NCBI RefSeq assembly: GCF_036227225.1
Contig: NZ_CP109444.1
Location: forward strand, 6,367,501-6,431,500
From: Streptomyces sp. NBC_01478
GTDB taxonomy: Bacteria; Actinomycetota; Actinomycetes; Streptomycetales; Streptomycetaceae
DNA: 64,000 nt
Direction of reading: 5' to 3'
Below are positions 15,430 to 25,167 of this stretch, piece after piece. A program made the position numbers and the translations under genes. Below the pieces are notes generated by a model that worked only from the letters and a program-made list of their open reading frames with translations, did not search any database and was not told the DNA's origin. Numbering within the stretch: the first letter of the stretch is position 1; every line of letters starts with the position of its first letter.

Positions 15430-16684
15430 TGACCACCGACAGCCCGCTTCCGGGAGCGTCCCGCAGGGCCACCGTCCCGCCGTCGTCCGTCACCAACTGA
15501 CGTACGACGGCGAGGCCCAGGCCCGAACCGGTGCGCCCGGTGAGGCCCTGGCCGCGCCAGAAGCGGTCGAAGGCGCGGGACTTCTCCGCGTCGGACATGC
15601 CGGGGCCCTCGTCCACCACCGTCAACTCGACCTCGTCGCCCCGTGACTGAGCCCGGACGGTGATCGTCGCACCGTCCGGCGACACCTCCAGGGCGTTCGA
15701 CAGCACGTTGTCCAGAACCTGTTCGAGATGACCGGGACTGGCCAGCACGAGCGGCCGGCCGTCGGCTACTTCCCCCCTGAGCGCGATGTGGACCCCGCGC
15801 TCGTCGGCGGCCGGTCTCCACACCGAGAGACGCTCGGCCACGATCTCCTTCAGCGGCAGCGGTTCCGCCGCCGTCACCTTCGCCTCGGCCCGCGCCAGCA
15901 CCAGCAGGCCGTTGACGAGACGGCTCATCCGGACCACCTCGGCCGTCGCCTGCTCCACGTCCTCGCGCACGAACTCGTCGTCCGTGCCGTCCGCGATGTT
16001 GTCCAGCGAGAGCCTCAACGCCGTGAGCGGGGTGCGGAGTTGGTGGGAGGCGTCGGCCACGAAGATGCTCTGCGAGGCGATCAGGGTGTCGAGGCGCTCG
16101 GCACCCTGGTTCAGCGTGCGGGCGAGCGTCTGCGTCTCGTGCGGGCCCGTCACGGGGGAGCGGGCCGTCAGATCGCCGTCGCTGAACTTGCTCGCCATGT
16201 CGTTGAGTTGGCGGAGCGGGCGGGTCAGGCGGCGGGCCACGAGCGCGCCGAGTCCGGCCGCCACCGCCAGGACGGCGAGGGCGAGAATCGCACGGAAGCC
16301 CCAGATCTGCACCAGGCGCCGGGTCAGGTCGGAGGTCGGGTACGTGATGCGTACGGCGCCGACCGTCCGGCCGTCGCGCCGCGCCGGTGCCGTCACCTCC
16401 AGCTTCCCGTCGCCCCAGTGCGTCGCCGTCTTCGCCTGTGCGGCGGGCAGCACCTCGGCCGTGCCGGGGGTCTCCTGCGCGTACGCCACCACCATGCGGT
16501 CCAGTGCGGCGCGCGAGGCGGCGTCGCCGCTCAGCAGCAACGCCATCGTCCGGGCCTCGCGCCGCACCGACTGCTCGGTGTCGCCCCGGAGTTGGGCGGT
16601 CAGCGTGAACGCGACCGGCACGGTGAACGCCGTCAGCGCCACGGCCACGAGCAGGACGTAGCTGACGATGAGCTGCCGGATCAT
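15395..16684 (-). CDS. Two-component sensor histidine kinase
   Basis: The 429-residue protein starts at an ATG overlapping the response regulator stop (ATGA at 16681-16684). Layout: TM1 at the N-terminus (IRQLIVSYVLLVAVALTAF), an extracytoplasmic sensor of about 125 residues, TM2 (ILALAVLAVAAGLGALV), HAMP, then the H-box VADASHQLRTPLTALRLSL with the phosphorylated His. The ATPase part has N-box DNVLSNALEVS, G1 VVDEGPGMSD and G2 GSGLGLAVV. It phosphorylates the OmpR-type regulator encoded just upstream in the same operon. The stimulus is unknown. Confidence 0.95.
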   Translation of the reverse strand: MIRQLIVSYVLLVAVALTAFTVPVAFTLTAQLRGDTEQSVRREARTMALLLSGDAASRAALDRMVVAYAQETPGTAEVLPAAQAKTATHWGDGKLEVTAPARRDGRTVGAVRITYPTSDLTRRLVQIWGFRAILALAVLAVAAGLGALVARRLTRPLRQLNDMASKFSDGDLTARSPVTGPHETQTLARTLNQGAERLDTLIASQSIFVADASHQLRTPLTALRLSLDNIADGTDDEFVREDVEQATAEVVRMSRLVNGLLVLARAEAKVTAAEPLPLKEIVAERLSVWRPAADERGVHIALRGEVADGRPLVLASPGHLEQVLDNVLSNALEVSPDGATITVRAQSRGDEVELTVVDEGPGMSDAEKSRAFDRFWRGQGLTGRTGSGLGLAVVRQLVTDDGGTVALRDAPGSGLSVVITLRASPRSGG

Positions 16685-17376
16685 GAGGCCGGAGGCCCGT
16701 CGGCGATCTCCAGGCGGAAGCCCACGCCCCGTACCGCCTCGATGGTGATCGCGCCCGCCAACTTCCGCCGCAGCGCCGCCACATGGACGTCGAGCGTCTT
16801 CGTCGGGCCGAACCAGTTCGCGTCCCAGACCGCTTCCATGATCTGCTCGCGCGACATCAGCGCGCCCGGCTCCTCGGTGAGGAACGACAGCAGGTCGTAC
16901 TCCTTGGGAGCCAGGGGCACCTCCTCGCCGTCGAGGCGGACGCGGGCGGCCTTGCGGTCGATGGTGAGGCGGGTGCCGTAGGCGTCGGGGCCGGCGGCCT
17001 CCGCCACCGCCCTCGGCTGTGCGCGGCGCATCACCGCCCTTATGCGGGCGATGACCTCGCGGACCCCGAACGGTTTCGAGACGTAGTCGTCGGCGCCCAG
17101 CTCCAGGCCCACCACCCGGTCCGTCTCGTCGCTGCGCGCGCTGATCACGATGATCGGCACGTCGCCGCGGGCGCGCAGCGCCTTGCACACGTCGAGGCCG
17201 TCGGTGTCGGGCAGGCCCAGGTCGAGGAGGACGACGTCGTAGGGGGCCTTGTGGCTCAGCGCCGCGCCGCCCGTGGTGACCCAGTCGACCTCGAAGCCGT
17301 AGCGCAGCAGTCCGCGTCGTAGCGACTCGGCCACGGGTTCATCGTCTTCCACCAGAAGTACGCGCACATCGCGCAC
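16681..17376 (-). CDS. OmpR/PhoB-family response regulator
   Basis: The 231-residue regulator starts at GTG 17376. The receiver has the acidic pocket VEDDE, phospho-acceptor Asp in VVLLDLGLPDTDG, the ISAR switch residue and KPFG. The C-terminal winged helix shows LAPKEYDLLSFLTEEPG, then TLDVHVAALRRKLAG and RGVGFRLE. It is coupled to the histidine kinase by a 4-base overlap. It is divergent from aspartokinase across 187 bases; whether it regulates that gene is unknown. Confidence 0.96.
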   Translation of the reverse strand: MRDVRVLLVEDDEPVAESLRRGLLRYGFEVDWVTTGGAALSHKAPYDVVLLDLGLPDTDGLDVCKALRARGDVPIIVISARSDETDRVVGLELGADDYVSKPFGVREVIARIRAVMRRAQPRAVAEAAGPDAYGTRLTIDRKAARVRLDGEEVPLAPKEYDLLSFLTEEPGALMSREQIMEAVWDANWFGPTKTLDVHVAALRRKLAGAITIEAVRGVGFRLEIADGPPAS

Positions 17377-17563
17377 CTTAGTGCTTGAAACTTAATTCAC
17401 AGGCGTGACTTGTGACGCTCGGCACTTTTCCCGCACCCCCTGAGTGGGCATGCGCTGACCTGGGCGTCCGAAGCTTCCGAATCTCACGATGCGATACCAC
17501 GGAAGCGAATTTCGGGTGCTCGTTAAACTGAGCCGACACACCAGGACTGAGCGAGGAGCGCAC

Positions 17564-18838
17564 GTGGGCCTTGTCGTGCAGAAGTACGGAGGCTCCTCCG
17601 TAGCCGATGCCGAGGGCATCAAGCGCGTCGCCAAGCGAATCGTCGAAGCGAAGAAGAACGGCCATCAAGTGGTCGTCGTCGTTTCCGCGATGGGCGACAC
17701 GACGGACGAGCTGATCGATCTCGCCGAGCAGGTATCTCCGATGCCCGCCGGGCGTGAGTTCGACATGCTGCTGACCGCCGGAGAGCGGATCGCCATGGCG
17801 CTGCTGGCCATGGCGATCAAAAACCTGGGCCACGAGGCCCAGTCGTTCACGGGCAGCCAGGCAGGCGTCATCACCGACTCGGTCCACAACAAAGCGCGGA
17901 TCATCGACGTCACGCCCGGTCGGATCCGTACGGCGTTGGACGAGGGCAACATCGCCATCGTCGCCGGGTTCCAGGGTGTGAGCCAGGACAAGAAGGACAT
18001 CACCACCCTCGGGCGGGGTGGCAGTGACACCACCGCCGTGGCGCTGGCCGCCGCGCTCGACGCCGAGGTGTGTGAGATCTACACGGACGTCGACGGTGTG
18101 TTCACCGCGGACCCGCGGGTGGTGTCGAAGGCGAAGAAGATCGACTGGATCGCCTTCGAGGACATGCTGGAGCTCGCCGCCTCCGGCTCCAAGGTGCTGC
18201 TCCACCGCTGTGTGGAGTACGCCCGCCGATACAACATCCCGATCCATGTGCGGTCCAGCTTCAGCGGACTTCAGGGCACCTGGGTCAGCAGTGAGCCGAA
18301 GCAAGGAGCCCAGAAGGTGGAGCAGGCCATCATCTCCGGTGTCGCGCACGACACCTCCGAGGCCAAGATCACGGTCGTCGGCGTGCCCGACAAGCCGGGC
18401 GAGGCCGCGGTGATCTTCCGGACGATCTCCGACGCCCAGGTCAACATCGACATGATCGTGCAGAACGTGTCGGCGGCCTCGACGGGCCTCACGGACATCT
18501 CCTTCACCCTCCCCAAGGCGGAGGGCCGCAAGGCCATCGACGCCCTGGAGAAGAACAAGGGCGGCATCGGCTTCGACTCGCTGCGCTACGACGACCAGAT
18601 CGGCAAGATCTCCCTGGTCGGCGCGGGCATGAAGACGAACCCCGGAGTCACCGCCGACTTCTTCACCGCCCTGGCCGACGCGGGCGTCAACATCGAGCTG
18701 ATCTCGACCTCCGAGATCCGTATCTCGGTGGTCACCCGCGCCGACGACGTCAACGAGGCCGTCCGCGCCGTGCACACGGCGTTCGGCCTGGACTCCGACA
18801 GCGACGAGGCCGTCGTCTACGGAGGCACCGGCCGCTGA
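17564..18838 (+). CDS. ask: Aspartokinase
   Basis: The 424-residue enzyme starts at GTG 17564, five bases after GAGGAG; the open frame extends to 17489, but [19 protein letters not shown] is the conserved beginning. It phosphorylates L-aspartate, the first step to lysine, threonine, methionine and diaminopimelate. Visible motifs are KYGGSS, the [18 protein letters not shown] active-site loop, [15 protein letters not shown], and two C-terminal ACT modules ([17 protein letters not shown] and [19 protein letters not shown]) that bind lysine or threonine. Its TGA overlaps the asd ATG by one base. The end of the first ACT region might hold an internal start for a beta subunit, as known in Corynebacterium; not shown here. 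Confidence 0.97.
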   Translation: MGLVVQKYGGSSVADAEGIKRVAKRIVEAKKNGHQVVVVVSAMGDTTDELIDLAEQVSPMPAGREFDMLLTAGERIAMALLAMAIKNLGHEAQSFTGSQAGVITDSVHNKARIIDVTPGRIRTALDEGNIAIVAGFQGVSQDKKDITTLGRGGSDTTAVALAAALDAEVCEIYTDVDGVFTADPRVVSKAKKIDWIAFEDMLELAASGSKVLLHRCVEYARRYNIPIHVRSSFSGLQGTWVSSEPKQGAQKVEQAIISGVAHDTSEAKITVVGVPDKPGEAAVIFRTISDAQVNIDMIVQNVSAASTGLTDISFTLPKAEGRKAIDALEKNKGGIGFDSLRYDDQIGKISLVGAGMKTNPGVTADFFTALADAGVNIELISTSEIRISVVTRADDVNEAVRAVHTAFGLDSDSDEAVVYGGTGR

Positions 18839-19905
18839 TGGCCACCACCGGAGCGACCGTGCGTCCGACGCTCGCCGTGGTCGGCGCGACCGGGGCCGTC
18901 GGCACGGTCATGCTCGGGATCCTGTCCCAGCATGCGGACATCTGGGGCGAGATCCGCCTGATCGCCTCTCCGCGCTCGGCCGGCCGCAAGCTGGCCGTGC
19001 GCGGGGAGCAGGTCGAGGTGGTGGCCCTGACGGAGGAGGCCTTCGACGGGGTCGACGTCGCGATGTTCGACGTCCCCGACGAGGTCTCCGCCCAGTGGGC
19101 GCCGATCGCCGCCGCCAAGGGCGTGGTCGTCGTCGACAACTCGGGCGCCTTCCGGATGGACCCCGAGGTGCCCCTGGTGGTCCCCGAGGTCAACCCGCAC
19201 AAGGTGCGCTGGCGCCCGCGCGGGATCATCGCCAACCCGAACTGCACGACCCTGTCGATGATCGTCGCCGTGGGCGCGCTGCACGCCGAGTTCGGGCTGC
19301 GCGAGCTGGTGGTGTCGTCGTACCAGGCGGTGAGCGGGGCGGGCCGGGCCGGGGTCGACACCCTGCGCCAGCAGCTCGCCCTCGTCGCCGGCACGGACCT
19401 GGGCACCAAGCCCGGAGACGTCCGGCGGGCCGTCGGGGACAACACCGGGCCGTTCCCGGAGCCGGTCGCGCTGAACGTCGTGCCGTGGGCCGGGTCCCTG
19501 CGCGCGGACGGCTGGTCCTCGGAGGAGATGAAGGTGCGGGACGAGTCCCGCAAGATCCTCGGGCTGCCCGCGCTGCCGGTCGCCGTGACCTGCGTGCGCG
19601 TCCCGGTGATCACCACGCACTCCCTCACCGTCCACGCCCGCTTCCAGGGCGAGGTCACCGTCGACGGGGCGCGCGAGATCCTCGCCACTGCCCCCGGTGT
19701 CGTCCTCTTCGACGATCCGGCGGCCGGAGAGTTCCCGACGCCGGCCGACGTGGTGGGCACCGACCCGACCTGGGTGGGGCGGCTGCGGCGGGCGCTGGAC
19801 GATCCGACGGCGCTCGAACTGTTCGTCTGCGGGGACAATTTGCGCAAGGGAGCGGCCCTCAATACGGCACAGATCGCCGAACTGGTCGCGCGCGAGCTGG
19901 CGTGA
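18838..19905 (+). CDS. asd: Aspartate-semialdehyde dehydrogenase
   Basis: This 355-residue NADPH enzyme reduces aspartyl phosphate to aspartate semialdehyde. The N-terminal Rossmann turn is [13 protein letters not shown], followed by [11 protein letters not shown]. The catalytic Cys lies in [14 protein letters not shown], and the substrate region [14 protein letters not shown] and the histidine in [14 protein letters not shown] are present. Coupling to aspartokinase through TGATG gives stoichiometric expression of consecutive steps. Confidence 0.97.
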   Translation: MATTGATVRPTLAVVGATGAVGTVMLGILSQHADIWGEIRLIASPRSAGRKLAVRGEQVEVVALTEEAFDGVDVAMFDVPDEVSAQWAPIAAAKGVVVVDNSGAFRMDPEVPLVVPEVNPHKVRWRPRGIIANPNCTTLSMIVAVGALHAEFGLRELVVSSYQAVSGAGRAGVDTLRQQLALVAGTDLGTKPGDVRRAVGDNTGPFPEPVALNVVPWAGSLRADGWSSEEMKVRDESRKILGLPALPVAVTCVRVPVITTHSLTVHARFQGEVTVDGAREILATAPGVVLFDDPAAGEFPTPADVVGTDPTWVGRLRRALDDPTALELFVCGDNLRKGAALNTAQIAELVARELA

Positions 19906-20044
19906 GCGCGGGCCCCGCCCACCCTGCCCGGCCATAAATCCGCTGGCCAGTGGCGCACGGGTTTGTAGGATCACTGTGCGCGATGTGGCCGGATTAATGG
20001 TTGGGACCACTTGAATCCAGCCACCTTCGCATCCGAAGATTTCA

Positions 20045-20080
20045 CTCCCCGCTCTCCGCAACCGCGCGACGAGCGGGGAG
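20045..20080 (+). terminator. Stem-loop downstream of asd
   Basis: CTCCCCGCTC (20045-20054) and GAGCGGGGAG (20071-20080) form a perfect 10-bp stem with a 16-base loop, followed by CGTCTTTG. It sits 140 bases after asd in a 422-base gap before the sigma gene. It may terminate the ask-asd transcript or act in the sigma leader. Confidence 0.5.
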
Positions 20081-20218
20081 CGTCTTTGCGAACGCCCTTC
20101 AGGTGGGCGTGGGGATGCGGTGAGGGGCGTGGGGACGCCCCGGACTTTCGTGACACAGGGGAAGAGCGGGTAGGCATGAGGGTGTTCGACGCACTGCCGG
20201 TTGTGCTGCCTGACACCA

Positions 20219-20252
20219 GACGGGTGGGTGGTGACAGCGGACGGGTGGGTGG
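20219..20252. promoter_or_regulatory. 13-bp direct repeat upstream of the sigma gene
   Basis: GACGGGTGGGTGG occurs at 20219-20231 and again at 20240-20252. The 21-base spacing is two helical turns, which suits side-by-side binding of a regulator on one DNA face. It lies about 75-110 bases before the sigma factor start. Nothing else was identified in the 19906-20327 gap besides the stem-loop. Confidence 0.4.
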
Positions 20253-20327
20253 ACTGTCTGTTTCGTCTGACGTAAATGTGACGGCCGACGCGTACAACCC
20301 CCAAGGGGGGAAGCGCGTCCAACTGGC

Positions 20328-20981
20328 GTGGCTCAGGTACTCGACTTCACTGCGGCACGCGGCACGGCCCTCCGGCCTCCGCGTGGATCCCGTGCGCCCG
20401 GTGGCATGCCGGTGATCGCGCCGATGCCCGCAGCGCGGCCCGCCCGCATCCCGAACCAGCGCGACGGTGTCGACGACGCCGTCGCGGCCGGAACGACGGT
20501 CGACCATCTCACCGAGACCTATCGGGCGCACTACCGCTCGCTGCTCGGCCTGGCCGCACTCCTCCTCGACGACACCGCCTCCTGCGAGGACGTCGTCCAG
20601 GAGGCGTTCATCCGGGTCCACTCGGCGCGCAAACGCGTTCGTGACCCCGAGAAGACCCTGGCGTATTTGCGCCAGACCGTCGTCAACCTCTCCCGCTCGG
20701 CCTTGCGCCGCCGCATCCTCGGCCTCAAGCTCCTCTCGAAGCCGATGCCGGACATGGCCAGCGCGGAGGAGGGTGCCTACGACCTGCTGGAGCGCGACTC
20801 CCTCATCAAGGCGATGAAGGGGTTGCAGCGCCGCCAGCGCGAGGTCCTGGTCCTGCGCTACTTCGCGGACATGACCGAGGCGCAGGTCGCCGAGTCGCTC
20901 GGCATATCGCTGGGTTCGGTGAAGGCGTACGGCTCGCGCGGGATCGCCGCCCTCCGGATCGCGATGGAGGCATCGGCATGA
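20328..20981 (+). CDS. SigE-type ECF RNA polymerase sigma factor
   Basis: The 217-residue protein is read from GTG 20328 (VAQVLDFTAARG in style); ATG 20406 is a shorter option. Region sigma2 is HLTETYRAHYRSLLGLAALLLDDTASCEDVVQEAFIRV in outline, and sigma4 is LQRRQREVLVLRYFADMTEAQVAESLGIS plus VKAYGSRGIAAL. The N-terminal 55 residues are a Pro/Ala-rich extension unusual for the group. It is coupled by ATGA to a single-pass membrane protein, the normal place for an anti-sigma factor. Confidence 0.93.
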   Translation: MAQVLDFTAARGTALRPPRGSRAPGGMPVIAPMPAARPARIPNQRDGVDDAVAAGTTVDHLTETYRAHYRSLLGLAALLLDDTASCEDVVQEAFIRVHSARKRVRDPEKTLAYLRQTVVNLSRSALRRRILGLKLLSKPMPDMASAEEGAYDLLERDSLIKAMKGLQRRQREVLVLRYFADMTEAQVAESLGISLGSVKAYGSRGIAALRIAMEASA

Positions 20982-22321
20982 GCGACAACGTGGAGGGAAA
21001 CGGCTCGCGCGCGCGGCGCGAGCCGGAAGTCCGGCGCGGTCCGACCTGGGCGCGCAAGGAAGAACCGAACGAATCGCACGCTGGGAACGGAACTGTGAAC
21101 CACGGCCCCGACGAACAGAGCCCCAACGGGCCGAGCCTCGACGGGAACCCTGAGAGCCCCGAGAACCCTGAGAACCCGGGCAACTCCGAGGGCATCGAGG
21201 GACGGCACCCCGTAGGACCCGTAGTAACCGCGGCACCTGAAGGATCCGGCGGACTCGAAGGCCTTCTCGGAGCCCTGGGACCCCTAGGAGGACCCGGACG
21301 CACAGGCGGCCCCGGAGATCCGGACACCGAAGGGTTCGACGCGGACGAGCTGGTCCTGCGCCGGCTGCTCCACCAGGCGGTCCAGGAGGTCGAGCCGCGG
21401 GACGGCACGCTGGAGCACCTGCGCAAGGCGGTACCGGCCCGCCGGGCCCGCAAGCGCCAGGCACTCGTCGGCATGGCCGCCGCCGCGCTCTTCTTCGGCA
21501 CCGCCGTCCCGGCCCTCGTGCACGTCTCGAACGCGACGGGTTCCGTCGACCCGTCCATCGCGGGCAACAGCTCCCAGGCGCAGGGCGGCACCAGTCAGGG
21601 CAAAGGCCCGGACGGCGGTTCCAGCACGTCCGGCGGCTCATCGGGGCAGGCCTCGCAGAACCCGGGCGGCCCCAAGAACGACGGCACGGGCAAGACCCCC
21701 GGCCACGGCACCGTGAGCGCGAACCCCACGGCCAGCGCCGGGACGTCCGCGCCCATCTGCTCGGCCGAACAGTACGGCTCGGCCACGGCGTCCCTGGACG
21801 CCCCCGATGCTGCGGGCGCGGTCTACGGCACGTTCAGCGTCACGAACGTCTCTCCCACGAGCTGTACGGTCAGCGACCCCGGCACCGTGGGCTTCGCCGT
21901 GGAGGGTGCCGCCGACGCGAGCAAGATCGGCGTGGCGCAGCACAGCGCGGGGGACTCGGCGGCCGGGCTCCCCGACCCGTCGACGGCGGTCTCCCAACTG
22001 GTGCTGCTGCCGGGCTCCGTCTTCCAGGTCAAGTTCGCCTGGGTGCCCTCCGAGACCTGTCCCACCAGCGGGAGCAGCACCGGCGGTACCACCACCGGCG
22101 GTTCGACGGCCAGCCCGTCGCCCAGCGAGGACGCCACCACCAGCAGCGGGTCCACGACCGGGGACACCGGTACGTCCACCCAACTGCTGGAGGACGGCAC
22201 GCTCGACGGCAGCGTCCAGATCTCCTACCGGGGGGCCAACGGCTCGCTGATGGGCACGGCGACGGTGTCCAACGCGTGCGCGGGCACGATCTACCGGACG
22301 GACCTGCTGGCAGGTTCGTGA
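20978..22321 (+). CDS. Single-pass membrane protein, probable partner of the ECF sigma factor
   Basis: The 447-residue protein overlaps the sigma stop by ATGA. It begins with about 110 disordered residues (Pro/Glu/Asn/Gly-rich), then a cytoplasmic helical segment ELVLRRLLHQAVQEVEP with LEHLRKAVPARRARKR, one TM helix (ALVGMAAAALFFGTAVPALV), a Ser/Gly/Thr linker, and an extracytoplasmic beta domain (YGTFSVTNVSPTSCTVSDPG) resembling DUF4232 in style. The cytoplasmic helix before the TM could hold the sigma factor, but no zinc anti-sigma H-x3-C-x2-C motif is seen. Its 3' end overlaps the convergent SURF1 gene by 31 bases. Confidence 0.8.
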   Translation: MSDNVEGNGSRARREPEVRRGPTWARKEEPNESHAGNGTVNHGPDEQSPNGPSLDGNPESPENPENPGNSEGIEGRHPVGPVVTAAPEGSGGLEGLLGALGPLGGPGRTGGPGDPDTEGFDADELVLRRLLHQAVQEVEPRDGTLEHLRKAVPARRARKRQALVGMAAAALFFGTAVPALVHVSNATGSVDPSIAGNSSQAQGGTSQGKGPDGGSSTSGGSSGQASQNPGGPKNDGTGKTPGHGTVSANPTASAGTSAPICSAEQYGSATASLDAPDAAGAVYGTFSVTNVSPTSCTVSDPGTVGFAVEGAADASKIGVAQHSAGDSAAGLPDPSTAVSQLVLLPGSVFQVKFAWVPSETCPTSGSSTGGTTTGGSTASPSPSEDATTSSGSTTGDTGTSTQLLEDGTLDGSVQISYRGANGSLMGTATVSNACAGTIYRTDLLAGS

Positions 22322-23148
22322 GCCTGTCGCCCGTCTGCTTCCGTGGCCTCTTCGGGGCCTTGGGGGCCTTCGGGGTCCTCTTCGGGCACCAGCCCCAGCT
22401 CCGCGTCCCGCGCGAACTCCACCTCGCGGCGCAGCAGCCGGAACCACATGAAGACGACGAAGCCCGCGAAGACGAACCACTCGCCGGTGTAGCCGAGGTT
22501 CTGGAACGCTTTCAGGTCGAGACCGGTGTTCGCGGGCGCGGTCGCCGGTACGGTCCGCATCCCGGAGTCGCCCCTGTCGAGCGTGATCCACGCGTCGTAC
22601 AGGTGGTACGGCACGAGGTTCACCAGTGAGGCCGCGCTGATCGCGGCGGTCTGGCCCGACGGCAGTCCGCCCTGGGCGCTGACGCCGTTGTCGCCGGGGG
22701 TCTCGGAGGCCTGGAGCGAGCCGGTGACGGTGATCTCGCCGGTGGGCGGGGCCGGTGCCTTCGCCGCGTCGGGCGTGCCGGGCAGCCAGCCGCGGACCAC
22801 GGGCAGCGCCTTGCCGTCGTCGGTGCGCAGCAGGGTCAGGACGTAGTAGCCGTTCTTCCCGTCCAACTGGCGGTCGGGGACGAGGAGTTGCTTGCCGTAG
22901 CGGCCGGTGGCGGTGGTCTGCCGGCCCGAGGTGTTCTGGTCGACGGGCAGCAGTTCGGCGAGGGGGCGCGCGGCTTCCGTGCGGTCGGTCTCGACCTGGC
23001 GGGTGGCCTGGTGGCTGCTGTCCACGCGCGCCTGGAACCGGCTCAACTGCCATGACCCCATGAAGATGCAGAAGGGGATGGCGAGCAGTACGAAGACGTT
23101 GATGCCCCACCAGCGCGATGTCAGCAGAAACCGGTACACGCCTTCCAC
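22291..23148 (-). CDS. SURF1 family protein
   Basis: The 285-residue protein starts at GTG 23148. It has the two-TM SURF1 layout: TM1 at WGINVFVLLAIPFCIFMGSW followed by QLSRF, a periplasmic domain with TATGRYGKQLLVPDRQLDG and VVRGWLPG, and a C-terminal TM (GYTGEWFVFAGFVVFMWF). SURF1 aids heme insertion and assembly of aa3-type cytochrome c oxidase. The acidic C-terminal tail is disordered and overlaps the convergent gene. Confidence 0.93.
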   Translation of the reverse strand: MEGVYRFLLTSRWWGINVFVLLAIPFCIFMGSWQLSRFQARVDSSHQATRQVETDRTEAARPLAELLPVDQNTSGRQTTATGRYGKQLLVPDRQLDGKNGYYVLTLLRTDDGKALPVVRGWLPGTPDAAKAPAPPTGEITVTGSLQASETPGDNGVSAQGGLPSGQTAAISAASLVNLVPYHLYDAWITLDRGDSGMRTVPATAPANTGLDLKAFQNLGYTGEWFVFAGFVVFMWFRLLRREVEFARDAELGLVPEEDPEGPQGPEEATEADGRQAHEPASRSVR

Positions 23149-23298
23149 GGTACGGGGCTGTCGTGGGGCCCTCGGTCCGGGGGTCGGCCCGAAGGTTCAC
23201 CCGCTGTCGGCAATGCTCCGGCCGGGTCTTGGTCGAAGTTATCCACAGGCTGAGGATCCGATCAGTGCAATGTCTGTGTGGGCGGGCAGTATGGGGCC

Positions 23299-25104
23299 AT
23301 GACTGAGAGCAACGGGTCCGAGACCACACCGGACTGGGAGAAGCGCTTCAGGGCGCCCCGAGTGTCCCTGCCCGACTGGGCGGAGGACGCACCCGACCGT
23401 TCCCTGTTCGTGTCGAACGCGACAGGGACGTATGAGCTGTACGCCTGGGACCGGGCGACGGGCGAGCAACGCCAGGTCACGGACCGGCTGAACGGCACGA
23501 CGGACGGTGTGCTCTCCCCGGACGGGGAGTGGATCTGGTGGTTCGACGACAAGGACGGCGACGAGTTCGGCGTCTGGCGCCGCCAGCCCTTCAAGGGCGG
23601 CCCCGACGAACCGGCCGTGCCGGGCCTCGAGCCGTCCTATCCGGCCGGGCTGGCCCTGGCGCGCGACGGCCGCACGGCGGTCGTGGGCCGCTCCACGGAC
23701 GAGGACGGTACGACGATCCACCTCGCCCGCACCGGTGACGAGACGACGCTGATCTACCGGCACCGCGAGTCGGCGGGCGTCGGCGACCTCTCGCACGACG
23801 GTTCGCTGATCGCGATCGAGCACACGGAGCACGGCGACGCGATGCACTCGGCGCTGCGCGTCCTGCGCCCGGACGGCACGGCGGTCGCCGACCTGGACGA
23901 CACCAAGGGCGGCACCGAGGAGCTGGGCCTGGAGGTGCTGGGCTTCGCCCCCGTCGAGGGCGACACCCGGCTCCTCATCGGCCATCAGCGGCGCGGCCGT
24001 TGGGAGCCCCTGGTGTGGGACGTGGTCAAGGGCGGCGAGACCGACCTGTCCCTGGACCTGCCCGGCGACGTGAGCGCCGAGTGGTACCCGGACGGCTCGG
24101 CCCTCCTCATCGCGCACAGCTTCGAGGCCCGCAGCGAGGTCTTCCGCTACGACCTCGCCTCGGGCGCCCTGGAGAAGGTGCCGACCCCGCCCGGTTCGGT
24201 CTCGGGCGCCACGGCCCGCCCCGACGGCAGCGTCGAATACCTCTGGTCGTCGGCCGCCGAGCCGTCCGCCGTGCGCTCGACGACGGGCGAGGTCGTCCTG
24301 GACCCGCCCGGCCTGAAGTCACCCGGCTCGGTCCCGGTCGAGGACGTGTGGGTGGAGGGCCCCGGCGGCCGTATCCACGCCCTGGTCCAGAAGCCGGCGG
24401 GCGCCACGGGCCCCCTCCCCACGGTCTTCGACATCCACGGCGGCCCGACCTGGCACGACAGCGACTCGTTCTCGGCGGGCCCGGCGGCCTGGGTCGACCA
24501 CGGGTACGCGGTCGTGCGGGTCAACTACCGCGGCTCCACCGGGTACGGCCGCGCGTGGACCGACGCCCTGAAGTACCGGGTCGGTCTGATCGAGCTGGAG
24601 GACATCGCGGCGGTGAGGGAGTGGGCGATCACCTCGGGCCTCTCCGACCCCGCCCGTCTCATCCTCACCGGCGGCTCCTGGGGCGGCTACCTCACCCTCC
24701 TCGGCATCGGCACCCAGCCCGACGCGTGGACCCTGGGCATCGCGGCGGTCCCGGTCGCCGACTACGTCACGGCGTACCACGACGAGATGGAAGCCCTGAA
24801 GGCCATGGACCGCACGCTCCTGGGCGGCACCCCCGAAGAGGTCCCCGACCGCTTCGAGGCGTCCTCCCCGCTGACCTACGTCGACGAGGTCACGTCCCCG
24901 GTCTACATCTCGGCCGGCGTCAACGACCCCCGCTGCCCGATCCGCCAGATCGACAACTACGTGAAGCGGCTGGAGCAGCGCGGCGCCGTCCACGAGGTGT
25001 ACCGGTACGACGCGGGGCACGGCTCGCTGGTGGTGGACGAGCGCATCAAGCAGGTGAAGCTGGAACTGGACTTCGCGGAGCGGCACTTGGGGGCTGCGCA
25101 ATAG
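23299..25104 (+). CDS. Prolyl oligopeptidase family (S9) serine peptidase
   Basis: The 601-residue cytosolic enzyme starts at ATG 23299 (GTG 23278 possible). The N-terminal half is a WD40-like beta-propeller (repeats such as GVLSPDGEWIWWFDDKDGDE and DLSHDGSLIAIEHTEHGD). The C-terminal alpha/beta hydrolase has FDIHGGPTWHD, nucleophile Ser in GGSWGGYLTLLG, Asp in GVNDPRCPIRQID and His in YDAGHGSL. It is likely to cleave short peptides (acylaminoacyl- or dipeptidyl-type). No signal peptide is seen. Confidence 0.95.
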   Translation: MTESNGSETTPDWEKRFRAPRVSLPDWAEDAPDRSLFVSNATGTYELYAWDRATGEQRQVTDRLNGTTDGVLSPDGEWIWWFDDKDGDEFGVWRRQPFKGGPDEPAVPGLEPSYPAGLALARDGRTAVVGRSTDEDGTTIHLARTGDETTLIYRHRESAGVGDLSHDGSLIAIEHTEHGDAMHSALRVLRPDGTAVADLDDTKGGTEELGLEVLGFAPVEGDTRLLIGHQRRGRWEPLVWDVVKGGETDLSLDLPGDVSAEWYPDGSALLIAHSFEARSEVFRYDLASGALEKVPTPPGSVSGATARPDGSVEYLWSSAAEPSAVRSTTGEVVLDPPGLKSPGSVPVEDVWVEGPGGRIHALVQKPAGATGPLPTVFDIHGGPTWHDSDSFSAGPAAWVDHGYAVVRVNYRGSTGYGRAWTDALKYRVGLIELEDIAAVREWAITSGLSDPARLILTGGSWGGYLTLLGIGTQPDAWTLGIAAVPVADYVTAYHDEMEALKAMDRTLLGGTPEEVPDRFEASSPLTYVDEVTSPVYISAGVNDPRCPIRQIDNYVKRLEQRGAVHEVYRYDAGHGSLVVDERIKQVKLELDFAERHLGAAQ

Positions 25105-25167
25105 GGTTCCTCTGAGCGCGGGCCGGCATCATCCAGCCGGTCCGGCGCCTTTTCGGCACAGGCCCGC

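Noticed and set aside
17489..17563. Longer aspartokinase N-terminus
   Set aside because: The extra 25 residues precede the conserved start and a strong ribosome binding site marks GTG 17564.
17377..17563. Lysine or other riboswitch before aspartokinase
   Set aside because: The gap is 187 bases and shows no conserved riboswitch core or terminator pair.
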